From: Ignavibacteria bacterium
Lineage (GTDB): Bacteria > Bacteroidota > Ignavibacteria > Kapaibacteriales > UBA961
NCBI GenBank assembly: GCA_016720145.1
Contig: JADJXV010000001.1
Coordinates: 186,001 to 250,000 of the forward strand
Length of the DNA: 64,000 nucleotides
Direction: 5' to 3'
This document shows positions 1 through 7,463 of this stretch, one piece after another. The notes below the pieces were generated by a model. The model ran no database searches. It saw only the letters and a list, made by a program, of their open reading frames with translations, and was not told where the DNA came from. Numbering within the stretch: the stretch's first letter is position 1; each line of letters begins with the position of its first letter. Made by a program: the position numbers and the translations under genes.

Positions 1-1
1 C

Positions 2-349
2 ACCGGCTCATATCGTGGTCGTCCTGTCCTTGTCCTCGAGGAAGATGGCGAACGCTGTGTGGCATGTAGTCTGTGTTCACGTGTTTGTCCTGCTTTAGCT
101 ATTGAAGTACAAGCAGGTGAGACAACAAAGGAAAAAGAACGTTATCCGGTAAAGTTTGAAATTAACATGCTTCGCTGTATTTATTGTGGCTTTTGTGAGG
201 AAGTATGTCCGGAAGAAGCAATAATCATGAGTAAAGATTATGAATTGATTTTTACAAATCAAGAAGATGCTATTCTTGGGAAAGACAAGCTGTTAATTCC
301 TATTGCACAGCTTCAAGATCGACTTGAATTCTTGAGACAATACAGGTAG
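2..349 (+). CDS. nuoI: NADH-quinone oxidoreductase subunit I, C-terminal part (5' end outside window)
   Basis: The frame is open from base 2, so the gene begins before the window. It reads through YRGRPVLVLEEDGERC into two ferredoxin-type motifs, CVACSLCSRVCP and CIYCGFCEEVCP, which bind the two 4Fe-4S clusters (N6a/N6b) of the peripheral arm of respiratory complex I. The RGRPVL stretch just before the first cluster is typical of NuoI and not of a free ferredoxin. The end (residues after about position 250) is a short polar tail, normal for the family. No other nuo gene follows, so this is probably the last gene of a nuo segment, and a terminator-like hairpin lies 38 bases downstream. A GTG at 59 is an internal valine codon, not the start. 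Confidence 0.9.
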   Translation, partial: TGSYRGRPVLVLEEDGERCVACSLCSRVCPALAIEVQAGETTKEKERYPVKFEINMLRCIYCGFCEEVCPEEAIIMSKDYELIFTNQEDAILGKDKLLIPIAQLQDRLEFLRQYR

Positions 350-386
350 TATTCTGACGAGAAGTAGCAATGTATAATACATCAAG

Positions 387-426
387 AGCCACTTGCACCA
401 TAGATTTTGCCGGTGGCTTTTCTTTT
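387..426 (+). terminator. Possible intrinsic terminator after nuoI
   Basis: AGCCAC (387-392) can pair with GTGGCT (413-418), followed by TTTTCTTTT. The loop is long (20 bases), so the hairpin is only moderately convincing, but its position just after the nuoI stop fits. Confidence 0.45.
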
Positions 427-520
427 GTTTGGTTACTGTATATATTTGATGTAAATTGTTCATAATAATTTAGGTTGTACAAAATAGAGTCATTTTTACC
501 ATTATATTAAAGAGGCAAGT

Positions 521-1432
521 ATGTTTCTCGCAATCGTTGGAATTATCGTTTTTGTTATCGGTATGGGCGCTGCAAAATCTGACTCGCCAGGACTATACAA
601 GTTTCGTAATTTTCTCAAGCTCGGAGGAATCCTCATTCTAATTATTGGTGTGCTTACTGCCGGAGTTCGACAAATACCTGCCGGTACCGTAGGCGTAATG
701 TCTCTCTTCGGAAAAGTACAAAATGAAGTGCTCGGAGAAGGCTTGAATGTCGTCAATCCGCTCATGAGTGTCAATCAAATGGAAGTGCGGACGCAGAATT
801 ATACAATGTCTTCCATTCATGACGAAGGTCAAAAAGATGGCGATGACGGTATTCGTGTGATGAGCAAAGACGGACTCGAAGTGATGCTTGACCTTACGGT
901 ATTGTATCGGATATCACCTGCTTCTGCTCCAAAGATTTATCAAGATCTAAGTCTAGACTATGAAAACAGATACATCCGCGGTGTGGCACGTACTCGTATT
1001 CGAGAAGGTGCGACCGGCTTTGTAGCGACAGACTTATATTCTCAAAAAAGAAAAGAATTTGAAAGTTCAATTCGTACTTTGCTCGAAGCTGATTTTTCTA
1101 AAAAAGGATTTGTCTTGGAACAATTACTTGTGAGAAATATCACACTTCCTGCCTCAGTCAAAGAAAGTATCGAACGTAAAATCAATGCCGAGCAAGATGC
1201 CCAACGGATGGAATATGTGCTTGCAAAAGGACGCCAGGAAGCAGAGTTACAACGTGTCGAACCGCAGGGAACAGCCGACGCACAGAAAATCCTCAGTGAA
1301 GGATTGAACGAAAAAGTGCTCCAATATGAAATGATTAAAGTCCAAAAAGAGCTCGTCAATTCACCAAATTCCAAGCTCATCATCATGGGAGGCGGGAAGT
1401 CGAATACTCCAATTATTCTTGATGGAAAGTGA
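521..1432 (+). CDS. SPFH/prohibitin-family membrane protein
   Basis: The protein has 303 residues. Two hydrophobic segments lie near the N-terminus (about 2-17 and 33-50), then an SPFH (band 7) domain starting at the typical IPAGTVGVMSLFGKV stretch (about residues 54-68) and running to about 220. An Ala/Glu/Gln-rich helix follows (KINAEQDAQRMEYVLAKGRQ), the oligomerising coiled coil of prohibitins. Family members form ring assemblies on the cytoplasmic membrane and act as scaffolds for proteases and membrane domains; no specific partner can be named here. The downstream neighbour, 111 bases away on the same strand, is a long coiled-coil protein, which could be coincidence or a structural partnership. 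ATG 521 is the first start and is preceded by AGAGGCA, a weak ribosome site. Confidence 0.85.
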   Translation: MFLAIVGIIVFVIGMGAAKSDSPGLYKFRNFLKLGGILILIIGVLTAGVRQIPAGTVGVMSLFGKVQNEVLGEGLNVVNPLMSVNQMEVRTQNYTMSSIHDEGQKDGDDGIRVMSKDGLEVMLDLTVLYRISPASAPKIYQDLSLDYENRYIRGVARTRIREGATGFVATDLYSQKRKEFESSIRTLLEADFSKKGFVLEQLLVRNITLPASVKESIERKINAEQDAQRMEYVLAKGRQEAELQRVEPQGTADAQKILSEGLNEKVLQYEMIKVQKELVNSPNSKLIIMGGGKSNTPIILDGK

Positions 1433-1543
1433 TAGATTCCAAGCATAAATATGACATTATTCGCAGCTCAATTCTTGTAAATAAAGACAAGAACACTGTC
1501 AACAATTAATGAAATGTACCTGATATTTTAGCACTATAAAATT

Positions 1544-4111
1544 ATGCTGAGCAATGAATTAGATAAAGTACTTCAGAGGTTCTGGGATGTAGTTAAAAAG
1601 TCCGGCGAGTTAATCGTATCCCTTCAAGAAGACAATGCATCACTTTCTCAAAAAGTGGCGGGGATTGAGGATTTATTCGACGGAAAAAAACTAGAACAAA
1701 ACGCTCTCAACAATCGACTGAAAGAACTCCAAGACCAGATTGACGGGTATGAAGTTCGTATGAAGCTCGTAGCGGAACACGAAAAAAATCAACAGGATTT
1801 AGTCGATTCGCTCGAGGAAAAGAAGAGGAGAATCGGTGAATTACTCGATGAATATTCGACATTATTTACGGAAAAAACATCCGTTGACACGCGTTTAGAA
1901 TCATTACTCGGCGTCGAAGCGCAGAATCATGAAGCATTCAAAAAAATTGAACTCCTGGAACGTGAAAATGAAAAGTTGCGACAGCATGTCGAAGAAGTAA
2001 AGGATTTTGAAGCGAATCGTGAAATTATACAAAAAGAACTCGCCAGACGTAATGTCGAGGTCAGCTCACGAATTAATGAAACGCAAGAACTCAAAAATCA
2101 AGTCGCCGATCTTGAAAATAGTTTGTTCGAAATCCCTAAGCTGAAATCTATCCTTGAAGAACGAAATGAACAAATTGAGACGCTTACTGCCGAACGTGAC
2201 AATCTCCTCACAACTCACGAAAAAGCTGCTGAATATTCTAAAAATTTAGAAGAAATCACTGTAGCAATCCGTACCTATCAAGAGACAATTGAAGTACTTA
2301 GCGCGAAAAATATTTCGCTGGAAGAGGAAATAGTCACTGCCCAAGCTCGTATTGAAACCTTAGTTGCAAAATTAGATTCAGAGAGCTCAGTTCAAGAAAA
2401 GCTGCACATTGATCTTCGGTCAGCACGAGAATACGAAGAGCAAATTTCCCGCCATCTCGCTGCGTTGGATGAATATTCCGGTCAGATTTTGGAACTCAAG
2501 CGCCAAAAAACTGAGGTAGAGAGAACACTTTCTGAAACACAGTCGTTGCTTTCAGCATCGGAAACATCTCTTTCGACGGAACGTGTTAGATTACAAGAAC
2601 TTGAAGAAAAGCATGCTTCGCTTACATTGCAAATTGTAACCGTAAGTAATGAATTTGCTGATTGTAAAGAACAATTGGATACTGAGCTGAAAACCAAGCT
2701 TACGTTAGAAGAAAATATCAAATTGCTTGATAATAGAATAGTCGAATTGTTGATTAATGGTGAAGCATTGAGTGGGCAGCTTGGAGAAGTGAATGAACAA
2801 TTAGCCGTGAAAACAGTCGAATACAAACGTTCGGAAGCGAAAGCTGAAGATTTACAATCAGAGCTTGAAGAAGCGACGATAAGTTTACAACAAACCAAGT
2901 CATTGTATGATTCTTTAGCACTGAAATGTAAAGAAGTTGAACATGAATTAATGCTTGAAAAGTCAATTCATGCATCCTTGGATTCTAGAATTATCGACTT
3001 GACAGAATCCATAACGACCGAACGTGCTACTTCGACTGTCTTACACGATCAAGTCGAGAGATTAAAAGGAACTACAACTGATCTTGAAAAGAAGCTTTCT
3101 GTAAAAATCGATGAACTTTTACAATCGCATACAGCAGTCGAGGCATTACGTTTGCAGCTTAGTACAGCCGAACAAGAACTCACGAATACTATAGCTGAAT
3201 ACGATACTATTCTCAAAGCTAAGCAAAGCACAGACAATGAATTACGTAAAGAATCCGAACTCCGGCATTCTCTCGAAATTCAATCGCAACAATTACTGTC
3301 ACAGATTACTTTGGCGCAGGATGATGAGTTAAAACTTAAAGATGAAATTGAAGCAATCGCACTTTCGAAAGCTGAGATTGCCGAGAAATTACAAAGCTCA
3401 TTAGCAGCACATTCTAAGTCTGAAGCAATGGTCGCAGATTTGAAAATTCAACTGCAGCAAAAGTATGAAGAAGTGACGAGGATGTTTGATGAACTCGAGA
3501 AAATCGCATTAGTCAATGCCTCTGTCGATGAACAAATTGCACTCGAAATCGAAGCAAGAACAAAGGCAGAATCGCGCATGACAGAGCTTTTAGCTAAATA
3601 TGAACATGCTGAAAACGAACGATCAAGTTTGCAGGATGAAATTGAAAAAATAGCATTGGCGAAGAGTGAGATCGAAGAAAAATTAGATCAGGCAGCGATT
3701 ATTAAAGGCAATGCAGAAGCAGGTCGAAAAGAAGCTCAATCAAAGCTTACGGCAACGGAAAAAACACTCCAACAAGTGCGAGATGAAATTGAAAAAATTG
3801 CCCTTGCTAAAAGTGATGTCGAAGATGAACTATCGCAAGAAAAAAACCTACGACTACACGCAGAAAGGAAAGCTAAGGAATTGCAAGTAAATATATCTCA
3901 AGCAGATAAGAAAAATCAATCCCAGCTTGAAGTTATTGAGTTGTTAAAATCCAAAAGTAAAACGAAAGAACCACAAGGAAAGACTACATCCAAAAAACCT
4001 AGCTCAACAATAGAAACCGATGAAAAAGTCGATGAGTTTGAGAATAAAAAAGCTCAAGTAGTTGGGAAAATAGGAGATATTTTGGCTCGCCTCGAAAAAT
4101 CATTGCAATAA
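1544..4111 (+). CDS. Long coiled-coil protein with a 49-residue internal repeat
   Basis: The 855-residue protein is almost entirely Glu/Lys/Leu/Ala/Gln heptad sequence with no proline-rich breaks, no signal peptide and no recognisable catalytic domain, so it is probably a cytoplasmic rod. In the C-terminal half a unit resembling DEIEKIALAKSEIEEKL recurs exactly every 147 bases: codons starting at 2900, 3047, 3194, 3341, 3488, 3635 and 3782, with a weaker unit at 2753. Forty-nine residues is seven heptads. The last ~55 residues are Lys/Ser-rich and then helical. It lacks the Walker A and ABC-signature motifs of SMC proteins. I do not recognise a family; SMC-like or myosin-tail-like matches would reflect the coiled coil only. 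It lies between an SPFH gene and sodA-type SOD on the same strand. Confidence 0.75.
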   Translation: MLSNELDKVLQRFWDVVKKSGELIVSLQEDNASLSQKVAGIEDLFDGKKLEQNALNNRLKELQDQIDGYEVRMKLVAEHEKNQQDLVDSLEEKKRRIGELLDEYSTLFTEKTSVDTRLESLLGVEAQNHEAFKKIELLERENEKLRQHVEEVKDFEANREIIQKELARRNVEVSSRINETQELKNQVADLENSLFEIPKLKSILEERNEQIETLTAERDNLLTTHEKAAEYSKNLEEITVAIRTYQETIEVLSAKNISLEEEIVTAQARIETLVAKLDSESSVQEKLHIDLRSAREYEEQISRHLAALDEYSGQILELKRQKTEVERTLSETQSLLSASETSLSTERVRLQELEEKHASLTLQIVTVSNEFADCKEQLDTELKTKLTLEENIKLLDNRIVELLINGEALSGQLGEVNEQLAVKTVEYKRSEAKAEDLQSELEEATISLQQTKSLYDSLALKCKEVEHELMLEKSIHASLDSRIIDLTESITTERATSTVLHDQVERLKGTTTDLEKKLSVKIDELLQSHTAVEALRLQLSTAEQELTNTIAEYDTILKAKQSTDNELRKESELRHSLEIQSQQLLSQITLAQDDELKLKDEIEAIALSKAEIAEKLQSSLAAHSKSEAMVADLKIQLQQKYEEVTRMFDELEKIALVNASVDEQIALEIEARTKAESRMTELLAKYEHAENERSSLQDEIEKIALAKSEIEEKLDQAAIIKGNAEAGRKEAQSKLTATEKTLQQVRDEIEKIALAKSDVEDELSQEKNLRLHAERKAKELQVNISQADKKNQSQLEVIELLKSKSKTKEPQGKTTSKKPSSTIETDEKVDEFENKKAQVVGKIGDILARLEKSLQ

Positions 4112-4163
4112 TTCACGTAACTTGTTAAAAATCAATCATCAGACAATTCTTAGACAACATACT

Positions 4164-4892
4164 ATGACTACAGATCGCAGAAAATTTATTAGTTCAGCCT
4201 CCTTAGCAACCCTCGCTTTGACTTCTTCTGCATTTGCAGCTGAGGCGCCAATTCTACCTGAAGACCAAAAATCACTCGGAAGTACAACCAAGCACGAATT
4301 ACCAACATTGCCATATTCATATAATGCTCTCGAGCCGTATATCGATGCGCAAACAATGGAAATACATTATACGAAACATCATAAAGCGTATGTCGATGGG
4401 CTCAATAAAGCCGAAGCTGAAGTCGCCAAAGCGCGTGCTGCATCAGACTTTGCTCTCATTCAACATTGGTCGAAGCAATGCGCTTTTCATGGCGGTGGGC
4501 ATTTTCTTCATTCGATGTTTTGGAAAGTAATGGCACCGAACGGAAAAGGCGGCGGCGGCGAACCTACCGGTAAACTAGCCGATAAAATCAAAGAAGATTT
4601 TGGAAACGTTGAAGCTTGTAAAAAGCAACTCAGTGCAGCAGCAATAGCAGTAGAAGGAAGCGGTTGGGGATTACTCCATTATCGGGCATCAGACCAACGC
4701 TTGATAATTGGTCAAGCGGAAAATCAACATAAATTGTCGTCGTGGGGAGTGATTCCAATCTTGGGAATAGATGTGTGGGAACATGCCTATTACCTCAAAT
4801 ATCAAAATAAAAGAGCTGATTATGTAGCCGCTTGGTGGAATGTGGTTAATTGGACGGAAGTGGCGAAAAACCTTGAAATTGCAATGAAGTAA
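4164..4892 (+). CDS. Tat-exported Fe/Mn superoxide dismutase
   Basis: The start at 4164 gives 242 residues beginning MTTDRRKFISSASLATLALT. This is a twin-arginine signal with the RRKF motif, a hydrophobic stretch and an AFA cleavage site near residue 26. A TTG-initiated upstream extension at 4122 would bury the signal and is rejected. The mature part is a complete Fe/Mn SOD: the N-terminal helix IHYTKHHKAYVDGL contributes the first metal His, GGGHFLHSMFW the second, and GIDVWEHAYYLKYQ the Asp/His pair. The GGGH segment and the Gln in AENQH look more like Mn-type or cambialistic enzymes than strict FeSOD. Most bacterial SODs are cytoplasmic, so Tat export of a folded, metallated enzyme implies protection of the periplasm or cell surface. 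A strong terminator follows. Confidence 0.92.
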   Translation: MTTDRRKFISSASLATLALTSSAFAAEAPILPEDQKSLGSTTKHELPTLPYSYNALEPYIDAQTMEIHYTKHHKAYVDGLNKAEAEVAKARAASDFALIQHWSKQCAFHGGGHFLHSMFWKVMAPNGKGGGGEPTGKLADKIKEDFGNVEACKKQLSAAAIAVEGSGWGLLHYRASDQRLIIGQAENQHKLSSWGVIPILGIDVWEHAYYLKYQNKRADYVAAWWNVVNWTEVAKNLEIAMK

Positions 4893-4917
4893 GTAATTGA
4901 GAGAATAGATAATTAAA

Positions 4918-4952
4918 AGCCAAATTGATGATTAGTCAATTTGGCTTTTTTT
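4918..4952 (+). terminator. Intrinsic terminator of the SOD gene
   Basis: AGCCAAATTGA (4918-4928) pairs perfectly with TCAATTTGGCT (4936-4946) around a 7-base loop and runs into seven T residues. This is a textbook rho-independent terminator 25 bases after the stop. Confidence 0.9.
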
Positions 4953-4983
4953 CTGAAAATAAATGAAAAACATAGATTCAGGT

Positions 4984-5049
4984 CGTAGGGGCGAATTGAA
5001 TTAGCCCTGGTCGTGCTTGGGGGTGAGGCAAAAGTGATTCGCCCTACGA
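4984..5049. repeat. GTAGGGGCGAAT palindromic repeat, single copy
   Basis: GTAGGGGCGAATTG at the left end is answered by GATTCGCCCTAC at the right end, giving an imperfect dyad with a GC-rich centre (CCCTGGTCGTGC). The same family occurs at 16246-16397. It sits in the intergenic space between the SOD and truA. Confidence 0.75.
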
Positions 5050-5096
5050 TGGAATCTGATAACTAAACCACAAAAATGTCTGATTATACAAAGATT

Positions 5097-5873
5097 CTAA
5101 ACATTTATCGTTGGCTCTAGTGTTTGCAACATCTCATCACCCGGATAATACACTCTTTCTAAAAACAAACCGGAAGGCGGAGAAGTAAGTTGTGCGGGGT
5201 CGTTCGAATACGTGCGTAGATAATTCTGAACTTGTGCAATTGAAAGCTTTCCTCGACCGACCTCTGCGATTGTACCGACTAATCGTCGGACGAGATTCCA
5301 GATAAAATGTGAACCAACGATACGAATGAGTATCAAATCACCGTGTTCCTTAAGTAATACTTCTTCAATCTTGACTTTGGTTGACTTTTGTTCCGGATCA
5401 TCGGCTGTAAACGAACGGAAATCGTGCATGCCTTCGAATAATGCTGCTGTCTGCGTCATAAGATTGAAATTCAACCGATCCTTTATCCACCACACATACC
5501 GTTTACCAAAAGCTGTGCGTCGGCGAGAGATTTGATAAAGATAGCTTCGAGCGATGGCGTCGTGGCGCGCGTGGAACTGTTTGTGCGTCTTTTCGACTTC
5601 AAGAATATTTATATCGGCAGGAAGCAAGTCATTTGTTTTCATACGGATAATTTCAGGTGCAAGCATAGATGGCACTTCGAGGTGGGCTACTTGTGCGAGT
5701 GCATGGACGCCTGCATCGGTTCGACCCGAACCGTACAGTTCGAAATTTTCGGTATTGAAGACTTGCTTCATTGCTCCTATTAGTTCACCTTGGACTGTTC
5801 GTGCATTCTTCTGCGCTTGCCAACCGGAGAAACGGGTTCCTTCGTATTCGAGATAGATTTTAAATCGTGACAT
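5097..5873 (-). CDS. truA: tRNA pseudouridine(38-40) synthase TruA
   Basis: The 258-residue protein matches the usual TruA length. It begins MSRFKIYLEYEGTRFSGWQAQ, the family's first strand with the GW-Q motif, and carries the catalytic-Asp motif GSGRTDAGVHALAQVAH near residue 50. It converts U38-U40 of the anticodon stem to pseudouridine. Later conserved blocks are seen (ARSYLYQI, HDFRSFTADD, GSHFIWNLVRRLVGT). It is the downstream member of a minus-strand pair with the cytochrome gene, but the terminator between them suggests separate transcription. Confidence 0.96.
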   Translation of the reverse strand: MSRFKIYLEYEGTRFSGWQAQKNARTVQGELIGAMKQVFNTENFELYGSGRTDAGVHALAQVAHLEVPSMLAPEIIRMKTNDLLPADINILEVEKTHKQFHARHDAIARSYLYQISRRRTAFGKRYVWWIKDRLNFNLMTQTAALFEGMHDFRSFTADDPEQKSTKVKIEEVLLKEHGDLILIRIVGSHFIWNLVRRLVGTIAEVGRGKLSIAQVQNYLRTYSNDPAQLTSPPSGLFLERVYYPGDEMLQTLEPTINV

Positions 5874-5895
5874 TGATTGAGTCGAAATTCTAATA

Positions 5896-5933
5896 AAATA
5901 AAAAGCCGGAACTGTTCATCCACAGCTCCGGCT
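5896..5933 (-). terminator. Intrinsic terminator of the cytochrome c gene
   Basis: On the minus strand AGCCGGAGCTGT pairs with ACAGTTCCGGCT (plus coordinates 5904-5933) and is followed by TTTTTATTTTATTAG. It lies 25 bases after the cytochrome stop codon and before truA. Confidence 0.8.
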
Positions 5934-5957
5934 GACGGTAAATACTCATGCAATTTA

Positions 5958-6935
5958 CTACTTTTGAGTCGGAATGCGTACCGGACCGACATCTTTCTTG
6001 ACCGGCTTGAGGGTATGAAGATAATTCCAGATTGCTTTAAGGTCGTTTTCGCTCATTTGCTTAAACATCATCCACGGCATAGAAGAGCCATCAGTTTGAG
6101 CGCCTGAATGAAAACGATTGTAAAACTGTTCAAAGTTCCAATTGACGAGATGTCCTGTTTCTTTATCAGGCGTCAAATTGCGTGATACATACGTAAAAGC
6201 TGGGTCAGTCTCACTCGGCATCATGAATCCACCGGAATAATACTCACCGATGTATCCGCCTGTTTTCAAATCGCGATCTGTGTGGCAACCTCTACAATTG
6301 GCTACATTATTAGCTAAGTATTCACCATATTTAGCAGTTGTGTCGGGTATGTTGGATAGAGAACGTGTAGCAGTAGTCGAACCCATCGGTTTTATTACAA
6401 ATGCTTTAATTGCATCGCCTATAAAATTAAACTCATGATTAGCGACTGAATTTTTCACAGGTGTCGTCGAACGTAGATAGCTGATAATTGCCGTCAAATC
6501 TTCATCGCTTGCATCATAAAAATTCATAAAATCGAAGATTGCTCGACCATCTGATCCTACTCCGTATCGAAGCGTACGAGCGATTTCCTGGTCCGAAAGT
6601 CGCCCGATACCGGTTTCTTTGTCATTAGTAATATTGCGCGTCCGAACGACGCCAAATGGCAAAATGAATTCACGACCACCTTTTAAATCAACGACTTCAC
6701 CACGGAACATTGCAGCAGTGTCGGCCATGCCACAATGGCAACCTGCGCAATGTGCAGGACCATACGCTAAATACTTGCCTCGGGCAATAACAGCGCTATC
6801 GGTGCTAGCTTTGATATTCGGAAAAGGCGCATCAAACGTACGATTTCGCCTAGCGAATACGAGAATAACGATGATGACTATCAACGACCCGAGAACGATT
6901 CCGAGCCATTTGAGAATTTGTAACAGTACTTTCAT
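5958..6935 (-). CDS. Membrane-anchored dihaem cytochrome c
   Basis: The 325-residue protein has one N-terminal membrane anchor (about residues 8-28, uncleaved by appearance) and two cytochrome c domains. Each has a CxxCH haem site: CAGCH near residue 62 and CRGCH near residue 216. Downstream repeats of RNITNDKETGIGRL and RNLTPDKETGHLVNW show that the two halves are duplicates. The architecture resembles cytochromes that deliver electrons to terminal oxidases or dehydrogenases. No oxidase or dehydrogenase gene is adjacent, so the partner is unknown. The first haem domain has an extra Cys (HCAGCHCG). ATG 6935 directly precedes the hydrophobic anchor. Confidence 0.85.
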   Translation of the reverse strand: MKVLLQILKWLGIVLGSLIVIIVILVFARRNRTFDAPFPNIKASTDSAVIARGKYLAYGPAHCAGCHCGMADTAAMFRGEVVDLKGGREFILPFGVVRTRNITNDKETGIGRLSDQEIARTLRYGVGSDGRAIFDFMNFYDASDEDLTAIISYLRSTTPVKNSVANHEFNFIGDAIKAFVIKPMGSTTATRSLSNIPDTTAKYGEYLANNVANCRGCHTDRDLKTGGYIGEYYSGGFMMPSETDPAFTYVSRNLTPDKETGHLVNWNFEQFYNRFHSGAQTDGSSMPWMMFKQMSENDLKAIWNYLHTLKPVKKDVGPVRIPTQK

Positions 6936-7463
6936 ATCAATCCTTTATTACTATAAAAAAAGCCGTTAACCGGCAGAATTAATCGAAAAAAAATATGATG
7001 TAACAAGTAAGTACATCAACGCATTCGAAAATAATCACAATTGAAGAAATTACCAAGTAAAATATGAAGTGGTTTGCCAAATAGTGCAGAATGTAAAATT
7101 TTCGATTGTAGAGAGAAATCTCCTTTACTAAAACACGAAAAGAGGTGTTTCTGTAACTATTAATATTTTAAAAAGATAACAACCATGATTGTATTGTATC
7201 ACGTTTGTAAACAATATAGTTATTCTAACGAAATGTAATTAAATAGTTAAAAGTAATACTACTATAGATCATGGAAAATGAAAGTTCTTGTAGCTACTCT
7301 TTCAGAAATATGGTGAGAATTAATTTGTGCTCAAAAGATCTAACTGTATGCTACTGTAACAAAATTTGATAAATTAAAGAAATACTATGGTCGTTTGAAA
7401 AATATTGACAAAATTGCAGGTAATAAATCAATCGTTACTCTCGTATTTTTTCGGAATGTGTGC
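6936..7463. other. AT-rich intergenic region without a gene
   Basis: About 530 bases separate the divergent cytochrome gene and the giant surface-protein gene. I find no open frame with coding character, no clear hairpin and no repeat family member. It presumably holds both promoters. An in-frame upstream extension of the surface protein exists (7395-7463) but lacks a signal-peptide character of its own. Confidence 0.6.

Noticed and set aside
300..482. A 60-residue minus-strand frame antisense to the nuoI end
   Set aside because: No conserved motif, covers the likely terminator, and the composition is that of AT-rich intergenic DNA.
4122..4163. A longer SOD start at a TTG codon
   Set aside because: It would place 14 residues ahead of a complete Tat signal; the ATG at 4164 is a normal start.
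7395..7463. Upstream extension of the giant surface protein
   Set aside because: The signal peptide begins precisely at ATG 7464; the extension has no matching function and would bury it.
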